A stretch of 64,000 nt of DNA, taken from NCBI GenBank assembly GCA_015062525.1, contig SUUM01000003.1, positions 88,012-152,011 of the forward strand, read 5' to 3'. Below, one piece after another: positions 42,937 to 52,664 of this stretch. Each line of letters begins with the position of its first letter. The first letter of the stretch is position 1. A program made the position numbers and the translations under genes. The notes below the pieces were generated by a model. The model ran no database searches. It was not told the origin of the DNA and saw only the letters and a program-made list of their open reading frames with translations. The DNA is from Alphaproteobacteria bacterium (GTDB taxonomy: Bacteria > Pseudomonadota > Alphaproteobacteria > Rs-D84).

Positions 42937-43041
42937 TGTCATCCCGGTGCTTGACACCGGGACCCAGGTAATAGAATCCTTATTATTTGTGCGCGCTTTG
43001 CGCGCATAACCTAGGTTCCGGGGTCAAGCCCCGGAATGACA
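42937..43041. repeat. 105-bp MITE-like element R3, copy 2
   Basis: Terminal inverted repeats TGTCATCCCGGTGCTTGACA... and ...GTCAAGCCCCGGAATGACA. The interior TTATTATTTGTGCGCGCTTT matches copy 1 (34868-34972). Preceded, like copy 1, by an AGAATTTTT/AAAAATTCT hairpin. Confidence 0.8.
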
Positions 43042-43086
43042 AAAGTTTTTAATTTTTCCACCCGCTGATGACTGATGACCGATGCC

Positions 43087-43172
43087 CCACTAAACATTTA
43101 TTTATCGCAGTAAAGATACATTAATTGCTCTTTTTATCTCGGCTGTGCTGTGCACAGACGGATGCTCTTTGC
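43087..43172. repeat. Dispersed repeat R1, copy 3
   Basis: TTTATTTATCGCAGTAAAGA, TACATTAATTGCTC, then CTCGGCTGTGCTGTGCACAG; ends in GGATGCTCTTTGCTC, unlike the other copies. Confidence 0.7.
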
Positions 43173-43178
43173 TCACTA

Positions 43179-43205
43179 AAAAATCCCCCATCCGGGGGAT
43201 TTTTA
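43179..43205 (-). terminator. fabZ terminator
   Basis: CCCCC (43185-43189), ATCC, GGGGG (43194-43198) with A-run on plus. Confidence 0.8.
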
Positions 43206-43652
43206 TTCTTTGACCTTTTGCAATACTGCGGAAAAGGTGGATTCTGCAACCTTTTTTCCGCCAACTAATGCAATGCCGTGGAATTTATATAAACTCATCT
43301 TGGTCATTAACAATTCTACGTGTAATTCCAATTTGTCGCCCGGGCGCACCATGTGTGAAAATTTGATTTTTTCCATCGTGGTAAAATACCCCAGCATGTT
43401 TTCACGTTCTTCTTCGCTTAATCTGCTGAACGCAACAAAGCATGCGGTTTGGGCCAATGCTTCGACCTGTAAAACACCGGGCATAATTGGGTTTCCCGGG
43501 AAATGCCCATCGCACCAGAATTCATCGTCGCGCACATATTTAACACCAACTGCGCTGGTGTCGCTAAATTCGCGTACTTCGTCAATCAGGCGCATGTTGC
43601 CACGGTGTGGAATAATTTTTTCGATTTCTTTTGCGTCAATCATATTGTTCAC
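43203..43652 (-). CDS. fabZ: 3-hydroxyacyl-ACP dehydratase FabZ
   Basis: The 149-residue hotdog-fold enzyme dehydrates beta-hydroxyacyl-ACP. It begins EIEKIIPHRGNMRLIDEV; the active-site His50 is in GHFPGNPIMPGV and Glu64 in LQVEALAQTA. It lies 6 bp downstream of lpxD, the conserved lpxD-fabZ order, but lpxA and lpxB do not follow. Confidence 0.96.
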   Translation of the reverse strand: MNNMIDAKEIEKIIPHRGNMRLIDEVREFSDTSAVGVKYVRDDEFWCDGHFPGNPIMPGVLQVEALAQTACFVAFSRLSEEERENMLGYFTTMEKIKFSHMVRPGDKLELHVELLMTKMSLYKFHGIALVGGKKVAESTFSAVLQKVKE

Positions 43653-43658
43653 CTGTCT

Positions 43659-44702
43659 TTAATTCTTCATCTGTTTTCTTAGCCATGCATAATGACGCAT
43701 AAATTCAGTCCCTGGTCCCGCGGGGTATCCCATATACGATTCGCCTTTTGGGATATTGCGGAACACGCCGCTGTTTGCACCAACGGACGCATCGTTTCCA
43801 ATCTTTACGCCATTTGCGATACCGACATGCCCCCCCAGCAATACCCGGTCGCCAACAACCACACCACCGGCAATTCCCACACCGCTGGCCAAGAAACATT
43901 CACATCCCACAACAACCCCGTGCGCAATCTGGCACAGATTGTCGATTTTTGTACCTTCGCCAATTGTTGTATCGGTCATTGCGCCACGGTCAATGCAAGT
44001 ATTTGCGCCAACCGACACGCGTTCGCCAAGTACAACGCGCCCAACATGTGGGATAAAAATATTTTTGCCATTTTGACGGGTATATCCAAATCCATCTTTG
44101 CCAATAACAGCGTTTGTGTTTATCACGCAATTTGCGCCAATTGTTGCGTTTTCAATATGTGCGCCGCTTTGCACAATTGTTCCGCGCCCCAAAACAACAT
44201 TTCGTCCGATAAAAGCGCCCGGGTAAATTTTTACATCAGGTTCAATTACCGCGCCACGTTCAATTGTGGCAAACTGGCCAACATAGGTTGTTCTTTTTTT
44301 ACGAAAGAATACCCCACGTTCAATAAAGGCATGTTTGCTGATACCAAATCTGGGCTTTTCGCGATAAATTTCCCCCAGGATTTTAACGATATTCCCGCGC
44401 GGACTGTCTGTGATTAACAGTGTAGCCCCATCTGGCGCATGCTGTGCCATTTCGGGCTGAACCAGAATAACGGTCGCACGTGTGTTTTCCAGCACGGAAA
44501 TCGGCAGGATTTTGAACGCATTACTGTTCTGTTCGGTTGAATAGAACGCCAACTGTCCGGCGCGCGCATCCGCGATTGGCGCGACCCCGCGCACAGGCGC
44601 ATTTGCGTCCCCACGTAATTCCAGACCAAATTTTGTCGCCAATGCACCGGCTGTTGTTTTACTTGCCGCCGGCATAAACAAAGATTTAATTGCTTTCATC
44701 AT
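43659..44702 (-). CDS. lpxD: UDP-3-O-(3-hydroxyacyl)glucosamine N-acyltransferase
   Basis: The 347-residue enzyme adds the second acyl chain in lipid A synthesis. The N-terminal uridine-binding domain is followed by a left-handed beta-helix of hexapeptide repeats, for example IYPGAFIGRNVVLGRGTIV and VVVGDRVLLGGHVGIANGV. The catalytic His is expected in the NLCQIAHGVVVG turn. The end (YAWLRKQMKN) is helical as in LpxD. The genome thus makes LPS, consistent with lptD and lptF. Confidence 0.95.
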   Translation of the reverse strand: MMKAIKSLFMPAASKTTAGALATKFGLELRGDANAPVRGVAPIADARAGQLAFYSTEQNSNAFKILPISVLENTRATVILVQPEMAQHAPDGATLLITDSPRGNIVKILGEIYREKPRFGISKHAFIERGVFFRKKRTTYVGQFATIERGAVIEPDVKIYPGAFIGRNVVLGRGTIVQSGAHIENATIGANCVINTNAVIGKDGFGYTRQNGKNIFIPHVGRVVLGERVSVGANTCIDRGAMTDTTIGEGTKIDNLCQIAHGVVVGCECFLASGVGIAGGVVVGDRVLLGGHVGIANGVKIGNDASVGANSGVFRNIPKGESYMGYPAGPGTEFMRHYAWLRKQMKN

Positions 44703-44766
44703 AGTACTTCAATTATAGATAAAAAAAATCCACATTCCACATTTTTATAAAAGTTTATATTTTTAC

Positions 44767-44794
44767 TTGCGTTTTAACAAATTGGATTTATAAT
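44767..44794 (+). promoter_or_regulatory. nusA promoter
   Basis: TTGCGT (44767-44772), 16-bp spacer, TATAAT (44789-44794), about 90 bp before nusA. Confidence 0.65.
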
Positions 44795-44818
44795 ACAAGT
44801 GTTCTTAAATAATAATTT

Positions 44819-44847
44819 AAGGGCGGGGTCGAAAAAACCCCGCCCTT
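44819..44847 (+). promoter_or_regulatory. Leader hairpin upstream of nusA
   Basis: AAGGGCGGGGT (44819-44829), loop CGAAAAA, ACCCCGCCCTT (44837-44847): 11 perfect base pairs, without a T-run. It could be a factor-dependent pause or attenuation element in the nusA transcript; that is inference. Confidence 0.6.
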
Positions 44848-44884
44848 CTACTAAGACATGTAATAACGCAAAGGAGTGTAGAAG

Positions 44885-46423
44885 ATGTCTTTTGTATCAA
44901 TGCCTCGTCAAGACTTGCTGTTGGCCATAGAATCCCTGGCCCAGGAAAAGCAAATTGACCGTGAAATTGTTTTTGAATCGCTGGAAATTGCGGTCGCGAA
45001 AATTGCCAAACATAAATATGGCGAAGAATTTAATATTGTTGCGGATATTGACCGCAAAAATGGGGCAATACATGTCAAGCGTCTATTTACTGTTATCGAA
45101 TCCCCGGAATCTGTGGGCGAAGAATATGATGCAAACACAATGTTGACGGTGGCCCAGGCGAAAAAGTACGCCAAGAATCCGGTTGTTGGCGACGTGGTCG
45201 AAGATGCGCTGCCGGAACCTGAATTTGGTCGTATGGCATTCCAGACGGCAAAGCAGATTATGACAACACGCGTTCGCGACGCGGAAAAGGGTCGTCAGTT
45301 CGAAGAATTCAAAGACAACATCGGCGACATCGTCAGCGGTATCGTTAAACGTATCGAATTTGGCAGTGTTTATGTCGATATTAATGGCAAGGCCGAAGGC
45401 TATATCAAAGGCACAGAATTAATCCCAGGCGAACGTCTGAATGTTGGCGACCGTGTGCGTGCATTGATTATGGACGTTGCGCGTTCAAATACGGGCCCTC
45501 AGATTTTCCTGACGCGTACTCATCCAATGTTTATGGAAAAACTGTTCACCCAGGAAGTGCCAGAAATCTATGAAGGTGTTATTAAAATTAAATCTGTTGC
45601 ACGTGCGCCGGGTTCACACGCAAAAATCGCTGTTGAAACGGCGGACCCATCTATTGATGCGGTTGGTATGACGGTTGGGATTAAGGGGACACGTATCCAG
45701 CCGGTTATCAACGAATGTCATGGTGAAAAGATTGACGTTATCTTGTATTCCGAAGACCCAGCGGTGTTTATTGTTAACGCAATGCAACCGGCCAAGGTCG
45801 CAAAAATCATCGTTGACGAAGATACACGCAGCGCGGCCGTCGTTGTGAACGAAGACCAACAGTCCCTGGCAATCGGTCGCCGCGGCCAGAATGTTCGCCT
45901 GGCGTCCCAGTTGACGGGCTGGAACATTGACGTTATGAACGAAGCCGAAGAACAAGAACGTCGTGCCAAGGAATTCAAGGAAAAGACAGAACTGTTTATC
46001 GGCGGTCTGGACGTTGATGAAATGATTGCGCAACTGCTGATTACCGAAGGGTTCCGTACAATCGAAGAAATCGCATTTGTTGACGTATCTGAACTGGAAA
46101 GCATCGAAGGCTTTAACCCAGAATTGGCGGCTGAATTACAGAAACGCGCCAAAGACTATCTGGACAAAGTCGAAAACGATTATATGGATGCGGGTCATAA
46201 ATTGGGTATGTCCGATGACCTGTTGAAATTTGACTTTATCAAACGTCCAACAATCATGAAACTGGGCGAATCCGGCATTAAATCACTGGAAGATTTGGCG
46301 GACTTGGCCACAGATGAATTGGTTGAAATCCTGGGCGAAGACACAATGTCAACCCGTTTGGCGGGTCGCGTAATTATGAAGGCGCGCGAACTGGCATACG
46401 GCATAACAAAGGACAACGAATAA
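44885..46423 (+). CDS. nusA: Transcription termination/antitermination factor NusA
   Basis: The 512-residue RNA polymerase-binding factor modulates pausing and termination. The N-terminal domain (LAIESLAQEKQIDREIVFESLEIAVAKIAKHK in parts), the S1 domain (GDIVSGIVKRIEFGSVYVDI), two KH domains (VGIKGTRIQPVINECHGEKID; SLAIGRRGQNVRLASQLTGW) and two C-terminal acidic HhH repeats (LITEGFRTIEEIAFVD) are visible. rimP, the usual upstream gene, is missing. GGAGTG precedes the start. Confidence 0.96.
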   Translation: MSFVSMPRQDLLLAIESLAQEKQIDREIVFESLEIAVAKIAKHKYGEEFNIVADIDRKNGAIHVKRLFTVIESPESVGEEYDANTMLTVAQAKKYAKNPVVGDVVEDALPEPEFGRMAFQTAKQIMTTRVRDAEKGRQFEEFKDNIGDIVSGIVKRIEFGSVYVDINGKAEGYIKGTELIPGERLNVGDRVRALIMDVARSNTGPQIFLTRTHPMFMEKLFTQEVPEIYEGVIKIKSVARAPGSHAKIAVETADPSIDAVGMTVGIKGTRIQPVINECHGEKIDVILYSEDPAVFIVNAMQPAKVAKIIVDEDTRSAAVVVNEDQQSLAIGRRGQNVRLASQLTGWNIDVMNEAEEQERRAKEFKEKTELFIGGLDVDEMIAQLLITEGFRTIEEIAFVDVSELESIEGFNPELAAELQKRAKDYLDKVENDYMDAGHKLGMSDDLLKFDFIKRPTIMKLGESGIKSLEDLADLATDELVEILGEDTMSTRLAGRVIMKARELAYGITKDNE

Positions 46424-46430
46424 AAAAGCA

Positions 46431-46512
46431 GAGTTCAGAGTCCAGAGTTCAGAGTTCAGATTTTGATTTACAGCAATATCTGCACTCTGCACTCTGAACA
46501 CTGCACACTGCT
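46431..46512. repeat. Inverted runs of CAGAGTT/ACTCTG between nusA and infB
   Basis: GCAGAGTTCAGAGTCCAGAG TTCAGAGTTCAG is followed about 20 bp later by CTGCACTCTGCACTCTGAAC ACTGC, roughly its inverse. The transcript could form a long imperfect hairpin. ylxR, often found here, is absent. Confidence 0.65.
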
Positions 46513-46534
46513 TGCGACCGAAGGAAGCAAGAAT

Positions 46535-48943
46535 ATGGCAACATTGACACTTGGAAAATCTGTAACAACCGACGCTGTGCGCAGCAAAAAGGGCGATGCG
46601 GTCTTCGTTGAGCGCCGTCGCCGTGTCGTCGCCCCCGGCAGCAAGGAATTACGCGACGAACCGACCGCGCCAACCACACCAAAAAACGCGGCGGATGAAA
46701 AACTGCGCGCAGTACTGGCGGCGGCCAAGGCCCGCGAAGAAGAACGCAAAGCGCGCGAAGCCGAAGAGGCCGCAGCCCGTGCCGCACGCGACGCAGAAAT
46801 TGAACGCGAAAATCGCGAATATGAACAAGTCAAGTCCCAGTTGGCAGCACGCGAAAATGCAAATGCCGGGGATGTATCAGATGTTGCCGAAGATGCGCCT
46901 GTGCAAAAGCCTAAATCGGCGCCATCGCCCAAGGTATTTACAAACAATGCTGTTGCGGGCGCATCGCGCAAGGCGCGCAACGCGGACGACGAAGATACGC
47001 GTCCGGGTAAATTTAACAACTCTAAAAAAGATTTCAAAAAATCTGGTAAAATCCACCTGAACGATATTGTTATGGGTGGTGATGATGATGACGATGAAAT
47101 CGGTATTCGTGGTGCAAACCGTCGTCGTTCCGAAGCGTCCCTGAAACGCTTCCGTGAAAAGGCACGCGCCGTATTTTCTGCCCCACAAAAGGTTGAACAT
47201 GTGGTCAATCTGGGCGATACAATAACGGTCAAAGACCTGGCGGCGGCCATGGCTGAAAAGGCGGGCAACGTTATCAAAAAACTGATGGAAATGGGCATGA
47301 TGGTTTCCGTGAACCAGTCTATTGATGCCGACACCGCGGAATTGATTGCAACTGAATTTGGCGCAACCGTTAAACGCGTTGTTGTAAAACCATACGCAGA
47401 TATTTTGGAACGCGAACCAAACCCAGAATGCATGACGCCACGTGCACCGGTTGTGACCGTTGTGGGACACGTTGACCATGGTAAAACATCCCTGTTGGAC
47501 GCGTTCCGTAATGCGAATGTCGCAGCGGGCGAAGCGGGTGGCATTACCCAGCACGTTTCATCGTACGAAGTAAAAACCAAGTCTGGTGCCATGATTACAT
47601 TCTTGGATACACCGGGACACGAAACATTTACTGCTATGCGCGCCCGCGGTGCCCAGATGGCGGATATTGTTGTTCTGGTTGTTGCGGCCAATGATTCCAT
47701 CATGCCACAAACAATCGAAGCGATTAACCACATCCGCGCGGCAAACGTTCCATTTATTGTTGCGATTAACAAAATCGACCTGCCCGAGGCAAATCCCACC
47801 CGCGTTAAAACAGACCTTTTGCAACAGGAAGTTCAGGTCGAAGAAATGGGTGGCGATGTCCAGTGTGTTGAAATTTCCGCAACCAAGAAAATCGGTCTGG
47901 ACAAACTAGAAGAAGCAATTTTGTTGCAGGCTGAAATGATGGAATTGCGCGCCGATGCCGAAATGCCGGCCGTTGCATACGTGGTCGAAGCCAAAATGGA
48001 AAAGGGGTTGGGGGCGGTTGCAACCGTCCTGATGCGCCAGGGTACATTAAAAATCGGCGATGTATTTGTTGTTGGTGAAACATTTGGTCGTGTTCGTGGT
48101 TTAATCAATTCCGCCGGCGAACGTGTTAAATCCGTAAAACCGGGCCAGCCTGCGGTTGTTCTGGGGTTGGATTCAGTACCGGGTGCGGGCGACGAATTGC
48201 GTGTTATGGAAACCGAGGCCCAAACCCGCGAAGTTGCTGCATATCGCACACAGTTGGCCAAGGACCGCGCAAACGCGGTCAAGCGTTCTTCATTGGAAGA
48301 ATTGTTTGCCAAACGTGATGAGTCCAAGAAACTTATCTTGCCAATCATCCTGCGTGCCGACGTCCAGGGTTCGGTCGAAGCGATTTCTGACATGGTCAAA
48401 GACATCACAACGGACAAGGTTGGTGTTGAAATCCTGTCGTCTGGCGTTGGTCAAATTACCGAAGGTGACATCCGCCTTGCCACGGCATCTGGTGCGGTTG
48501 TGATTGCATTTAACGTACGTGCGGATTCTGTGGTTCGTGATATGGCGCGCAACAACGGTGTTGATATTCGCTATCACAGCGTCGTTTATCGCATCACAGA
48601 CGAAATCAAAGAAATTCTGTCGGGTAAATTGGCCCCTGAAAAGCGTGAAACATTTATCGGCTATGCGGACGTTATTGCCCTGTTCACGGTCGGCAAAGGT
48701 GTCCGCGTTGCGGGCTGTCGCATGACCGAAGGCACGATTAAGAAAGATGCATTCGTTCGTCTGTTGCGCAACAACGTTGTGATATACGACGGCAAAATTG
48801 GACAATTGCGCCGCGAAAAGAACGAAGTCAAGGAAGTGTCCGGTGGCGTTGAATTTGGTATGTCTTTTGACAAGTATAATGACTTGAAAGAGGGTGACCG
48901 CGTCGAATGCTACGAGGTCGAAGAAGTCCGTGCCCAGTTATAA
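46535..48943 (+). CDS. infB: Translation initiation factor IF-2
   Basis: The 802-residue GTPase brings initiator tRNA to the ribosome. A charged, Ala/Arg/Glu-rich N-terminus (to about 230) precedes the IF2-N part ([22 protein letters not shown]). G motifs: G1 [10 protein letters not shown]3 DTPGHETF, G4 NKID. Domains II-IV follow ([13 protein letters not shown] region). I chose [10 protein letters not shown] at 46535 with GAAGGAAG upstream; the frame back to 46463 runs through the repeat hairpin. The long open frame on the opposite strand is a shadow. Confidence 0.96.
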   Translation: MATLTLGKSVTTDAVRSKKGDAVFVERRRRVVAPGSKELRDEPTAPTTPKNAADEKLRAVLAAAKAREEERKAREAEEAAARAARDAEIERENREYEQVKSQLAARENANAGDVSDVAEDAPVQKPKSAPSPKVFTNNAVAGASRKARNADDEDTRPGKFNNSKKDFKKSGKIHLNDIVMGGDDDDDEIGIRGANRRRSEASLKRFREKARAVFSAPQKVEHVVNLGDTITVKDLAAAMAEKAGNVIKKLMEMGMMVSVNQSIDADTAELIATEFGATVKRVVVKPYADILEREPNPECMTPRAPVVTVVGHVDHGKTSLLDAFRNANVAAGEAGGITQHVSSYEVKTKSGAMITFLDTPGHETFTAMRARGAQMADIVVLVVAANDSIMPQTIEAINHIRAANVPFIVAINKIDLPEANPTRVKTDLLQQEVQVEEMGGDVQCVEISATKKIGLDKLEEAILLQAEMMELRADAEMPAVAYVVEAKMEKGLGAVATVLMRQGTLKIGDVFVVGETFGRVRGLINSAGERVKSVKPGQPAVVLGLDSVPGAGDELRVMETEAQTREVAAYRTQLAKDRANAVKRSSLEELFAKRDESKKLILPIILRADVQGSVEAISDMVKDITTDKVGVEILSSGVGQITEGDIRLATASGAVVIAFNVRADSVVRDMARNNGVDIRYHSVVYRITDEIKEILSGKLAPEKRETFIGYADVIALFTVGKGVRVAGCRMTEGTIKKDAFVRLLRNNVVIYDGKIGQLRREKNEVKEVSGGVEFGMSFDKYNDLKEGDRVECYEVEEVRAQL

Positions 48944-48944
48944 A

Positions 48945-48972
48945 AAATCCCCGCCACATGGCGGGATTTTTT
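48945..48972. terminator. Bidirectional terminator after infB
   Basis: CCCGCC (48950-48955), ACAT, GGCGGG (48960-48965), A6 before and T7 after. Confidence 0.85.
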
Positions 48973-51221
48973 TATGCAAGTTCTTTTATTTTTTTTGTCA
49001 TTGGGTCATAAATTCGCGGCGTTCCCGTGTACCCCAACGCGCGATGATGCGCCGGCACCAAGAATTCCGGCAACGGCGCACATTCGCCCATTTGCACCTT
49101 GGCATACAGTTTTTTCTGTATCGCAGTAGAATTTTTATACCATCTTTCCTGGTCTGCCTTAATCGGACGATTATAATGCCCCTGGATAATAACCAACTGT
49201 TCTTCTGGGTTCATTTTCATGATATCCATTGGTGTGAACAGTAATTCTTCGGTGGTTTCTTCTTTATCCTTGCCATCGGGCCCCTTGACGGTTTTCTTTT
49301 TCATTTTGTATCCCATCATATCCGAGAATCGCTTTGCCGTATCTGGGTCGTTTTGGCGCATAACAATTTTCGCGGCGGTTGTTGAAATAATGGTCGCCGC
49401 CGCGTCAGCACCATATTTTTCCTGAATCTGGTGCAAGTCCTGGCCGATAATCAGGTATGAAATTTTCTGACCACGCCCAAGATCCGGCCCTTCGATAATC
49501 GCGCGCAGTTTCTGCATTTTTGGCATTTCGTCAATCGCAAACAATACAGGACACGGTCCCAGTTCCTGTCCATGGTGCATATCGCCGGGCTTGTGCGCCA
49601 ACAAGAAATTAGACATCAATTCTATAAAGATTGCCGTTATCGGATTCAACGCCTGGGCATCAACCATATTAATGGACAGATATACGGTAATCGGTTTAAT
49701 CTTGCCATCACGGGGGTCAACCATACCACGCAGGTCCGAGAAATGAAAATCAGAATGACTGGTGCGATTGCGAACGGCGGCATTACGGAATATATTCAAT
49801 CCCGACTGTGCTGTTGACATAATGGAACCGCGTTCCTTGTCTGGGGTACTGGCCAGTTGGGTTAATTCCTGGACCGCACGGTGTGAATATGCGTATCGGC
49901 GTGCCTCGTCCACGGCTTTCATAAACATATCTTTGGCGGGGTCTGCCATCATAACCATTTGGTCGCCCTGGCGACGACGTTCTTCGATATCTTCGGCGAT
50001 TGCGATTTGGGACGCATTCAACCAGTCCAGAATCATTGAAAAAGATGCCTCGCGCCCGCGCCATGCATCGGGAATATTTTCCCATGTACCAACGTGAACA
50101 TAGTTCGTGGCATTCAGTTCACCACGCTGCAACAGGGCGTGTGCCGCATATGCATTTGGGTCTGATGTCATAGACAGATAATAGTCAGACAAAACGGCCG
50201 CATCTTCGGCGTTAAATGCGCCACTGGTTATGCGGGAATAGAAATAGTCGTCGGCCTTGGCACGTTCAACCTTGGAAATAATAAATTGAATGTACCCCGT
50301 CAGTGCCGCGCGCCCCGTAATCGTCCAGTGTGGGTCGGCGGACGACGATGAACGGTCCGGAATTAACGTGTTCACAATTGAATCAACGTACAGGTCGCGT
50401 TCTTCGGTATTAAACGGCACATGACCCGGCGACAATGGATTCCAAGACGGATAATAAATTCCGCGTGCGGGGTCATCCTGGCCCGCCCAGTTCAGAATAA
50501 ATACGGGGCCGATTGTTGAGCGATACCCAGATGTTGTCTGTTTTAATTCTGGTTTTGGGTCGTTAATAATCATGGAAACCGTATCACATTCCAAAATTGT
50601 TGGTTCCACAACACCCTTGGTTTTACCGGTCCCGGGGGGCGCAACGCACAATGTGGACAGACATTCATCGAACATTAATGGTTTGCCCTTGAAGAATCCC
50701 AGAACCATCATGAATCCCTTGAACAGGCCCTCTTTGTTCTTGTAATCCTGGCCCATTTTTTTAATATCATCAGCGGTTGCGACACGTGCAGTCTTTTCGT
50801 CAAATTTATCCTTGCTGTGTGGGTTAAATTCGTCCGTCATTGTCGCATCAGACAGGAAATAGTACCCGATAATCGGCAATATTGGCGTGATACATTCAAT
50901 ATCGGGGCGCATTACACAACGTCCAATCCACGCTGGCAATTCCGCCAACACAGACAACCCACCCGACGCAAACAAATTGCCCAGATAAATCGAAACCCAG
51001 TCCTGACTTGCCGGCGACCAACCATATCGCCAGATATGTTCAATCGGAAATGATGCCGCGACCATAATCGCCGCGATAATCCAAATAATAACCGCCCAGC
51101 GGATTGACCAAAACTCACGCGCCAGTGGCGTTTGCTCGTGCTCTTTATAGGCCGACGACCGGAATATGTTCAGGCCCTTGCCCTTGCCCGATGCGGATAA
51201 AATGTTGAATTTCACTGCCAT
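48972..51221 (-). CDS. VirD4/TraG-type IV secretion coupling ATPase (orphan)
   Basis: The 749-residue protein has the coupling-protein plan: two or three N-terminal membrane spans (AVIIWIIAAIMVAASF, then CITPILPIIGYYFL), Walker A LCVAPPGTGKTKG (194-201), a SMIINDPKPELKQTTSGYRS block, Walker B LFAIDEMPKM and the motif YLIIGQDLHQI. Such ATPases recruit substrates to type IV secretion or conjugation channels. No relaxase or virB genes are next to it; neighbours are infB and rsmE. Its context gives no substrate. Confidence 0.88.
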   Translation of the reverse strand: MAVKFNILSASGKGKGLNIFRSSAYKEHEQTPLAREFWSIRWAVIIWIIAAIMVAASFPIEHIWRYGWSPASQDWVSIYLGNLFASGGLSVLAELPAWIGRCVMRPDIECITPILPIIGYYFLSDATMTDEFNPHSKDKFDEKTARVATADDIKKMGQDYKNKEGLFKGFMMVLGFFKGKPLMFDECLSTLCVAPPGTGKTKGVVEPTILECDTVSMIINDPKPELKQTTSGYRSTIGPVFILNWAGQDDPARGIYYPSWNPLSPGHVPFNTEERDLYVDSIVNTLIPDRSSSSADPHWTITGRAALTGYIQFIISKVERAKADDYFYSRITSGAFNAEDAAVLSDYYLSMTSDPNAYAAHALLQRGELNATNYVHVGTWENIPDAWRGREASFSMILDWLNASQIAIAEDIEERRRQGDQMVMMADPAKDMFMKAVDEARRYAYSHRAVQELTQLASTPDKERGSIMSTAQSGLNIFRNAAVRNRTSHSDFHFSDLRGMVDPRDGKIKPITVYLSINMVDAQALNPITAIFIELMSNFLLAHKPGDMHHGQELGPCPVLFAIDEMPKMQKLRAIIEGPDLGRGQKISYLIIGQDLHQIQEKYGADAAATIISTTAAKIVMRQNDPDTAKRFSDMMGYKMKKKTVKGPDGKDKEETTEELLFTPMDIMKMNPEEQLVIIQGHYNRPIKADQERWYKNSTAIQKKLYAKVQMGECAPLPEFLVPAHHRALGYTGTPRIYDPMTKKIKELA

Positions 51222-51277
51222 AGTGTTAATATTATACCAGAAAAACGAACCTGAAAAAATACGGAAATATAAAAATT

Positions 51278-51934
51278 ATGAAAAATATTCCACGAATCTT
51301 TGTTGACGCAGATATTAAATCAGGGGTGGCGATTGCCGCGTCGCGTGATGTGGCGCACTATCTGGGGCGCGTAATGCGAACACGTGATTGTTTGGTTTTT
51401 GGTCGTGGCGATGAATACAATGCGCAGCTGTCCGACGATAACAAATTTTTAATTATTGGCGACAAGACGCAACACACAGACCCATCAAACAATATCACAC
51501 TAATGTTTGCGCCAATTAAACGCACGGACGATTTATTAAATATGGCGACGCAGTTGGGTGTTGCGAAATTTCAGCCGGTTATTACAGAACGTACAACCGC
51601 ACACCACGTTAACTGGGACCGCATGAAAAAGATTGTGATTGAGGCCGCCGAACAATCAAACCGAAACAGCGTGCCGGAAATTTTATCGCCGATTAAATTT
51701 TCCAATCTGGATTTATCGCATGTAGTTTTTGCGGACGAACGTACAGCGTACGGAAAAAAATCAGATTGCGCGACAAAAAATATTAAATCAATATTGATCG
51801 GACCCGAAGGCGGATTTTCAGATAATGAATTTGCGGCAATGGATGCGGCGGGGGCGTGTGGAATATCGCTGGGGAAAACAATATTGCGGGCTGAATTGGC
51901 GGGCGCAATTGCGATTTCTAAGATACTGGGATAA
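51278..51934 (+). CDS. rsmE: 16S rRNA (uracil1498-N3)-methyltransferase
   Basis: The 218-residue SPOUT-fold enzyme methylates U1498. Family motifs: HYLGRVMRTRDCLVFGRGDE at the N-terminal PUA part, KRTDDLLNMATQLGVAKFQPVITERT, EAAEQSNRNSVPEIL and IGPEGGFSDNEFAAMDAAG with the C-terminal LGKTILRAELAGAIAI knot. It is slightly shorter than typical (about 240). The next gene starts 3 bp after it. Confidence 0.93.
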   Translation: MKNIPRIFVDADIKSGVAIAASRDVAHYLGRVMRTRDCLVFGRGDEYNAQLSDDNKFLIIGDKTQHTDPSNNITLMFAPIKRTDDLLNMATQLGVAKFQPVITERTTAHHVNWDRMKKIVIEAAEQSNRNSVPEILSPIKFSNLDLSHVVFADERTAYGKKSDCATKNIKSILIGPEGGFSDNEFAAMDAAGACGISLGKTILRAELAGAIAISKILG

Positions 51935-51937
51935 CAA

Positions 51938-52636
51938 ATGGGTGTACGTGTTGCGAAATTTATAGCAGATTCTGGGGTTGCATCGCGACGCGGTGCCGAA
52001 GAATTAATTGCCGCGGGGCATGTTCGTATAAATGGCGTGGTGATTGACAGTCCTGTAAATTTCGTTGGTGAAAATGACACGGTTGAAATTGATGGTAAAA
52101 AAATTTCAGCGCGCACTGACACCGAATTATATATGTTTCACAAACCCATCAACACAATGACAACGTTGCATGACCCGCGGGGACGCAAAACAATTTATGA
52201 TTGTTTGGGGGACGAATATAAAAATCTGAAATACGTTGGGCGTTTGGATTACAAAACAACGGGGTTATTGTTGTTAACTAACGACGGGGATTTTGCGCGG
52301 AAATTAACCTTGCCATCTTCAAACATAGAACGCACATATATTGCAACCGTGAACAGTACTGATTTTTCACATCTGGACAAAGCGCGTCATGGAATGGTGG
52401 TGGACGGTATCAAATACGCACCAATGAAAATCGAAGAAATAGGTGGCAATGATTTGCGCATTACTATTACCGAAGGGAAAAAGAACGAAGTGCGAATCGT
52501 TCTGCGCGCATGTGGATGTCCGGTACGTAAATTACACCGCATTTCATACGGCAAAATTCGGTTGGGAAAACTGCCCGTTGGAAAAATTCAAAAGATTTCA
52601 CAGAAAACAATTGACCTGATGAAAAAATCTTTCTAA
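51938..52636 (+). CDS. RsuA/RluB-family pseudouridine synthase
   Basis: The 232-residue protein has an N-terminal S4 RNA-binding domain (VAKFIADSGVASRRGAEELIAAGHVRINGVV in parts) and a catalytic domain with the nucleophile Asp in YVGRLDYKTTGLLLLTNDG. KKNEVRIVLRACGCPVRKLHRISYGKI is the C-terminal signature. It could be RluB (23S) or RsuA (16S); the sequence alone does not settle which. Operon with rsmE. Confidence 0.9.
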   Translation: MGVRVAKFIADSGVASRRGAEELIAAGHVRINGVVIDSPVNFVGENDTVEIDGKKISARTDTELYMFHKPINTMTTLHDPRGRKTIYDCLGDEYKNLKYVGRLDYKTTGLLLLTNDGDFARKLTLPSSNIERTYIATVNSTDFSHLDKARHGMVVDGIKYAPMKIEEIGGNDLRITITEGKKNEVRIVLRACGCPVRKLHRISYGKIRLGKLPVGKIQKISQKTIDLMKKSF

Positions 52637-52664
52637 TATTCCACTAAAAGGAAGGGAGATTTAT

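Larger units (their letters stand above)
42558..43202. other. 645-bp gene-free repeat patch
   Basis: No coding region supported. It holds the GTCAT heptamers, palindromes ATACCGGC-GCAG-GCCGGTAT (42693-42718) and ATTACCGC-GCAG-GCGGTAAT (42851-42879), a CCCGAAATCGGGGTGAC hairpin, the R3 element and an R1 copy. It separates the ileS-nth unit from the converging fabZ. Confidence 0.8.

Noticed and set aside
42558-43202. CRISPR-like array in the GTCAT heptamer region
   Set aside because: Units are 7 bp with no spacers, and no cas genes are present.
46468-47799. 443-codon open frame antisense to infB
   Set aside because: It mirrors the Ala/Arg/Glu-rich codons of infB, gives a Ser/Ala-rich product without family motifs, and infB is certain.
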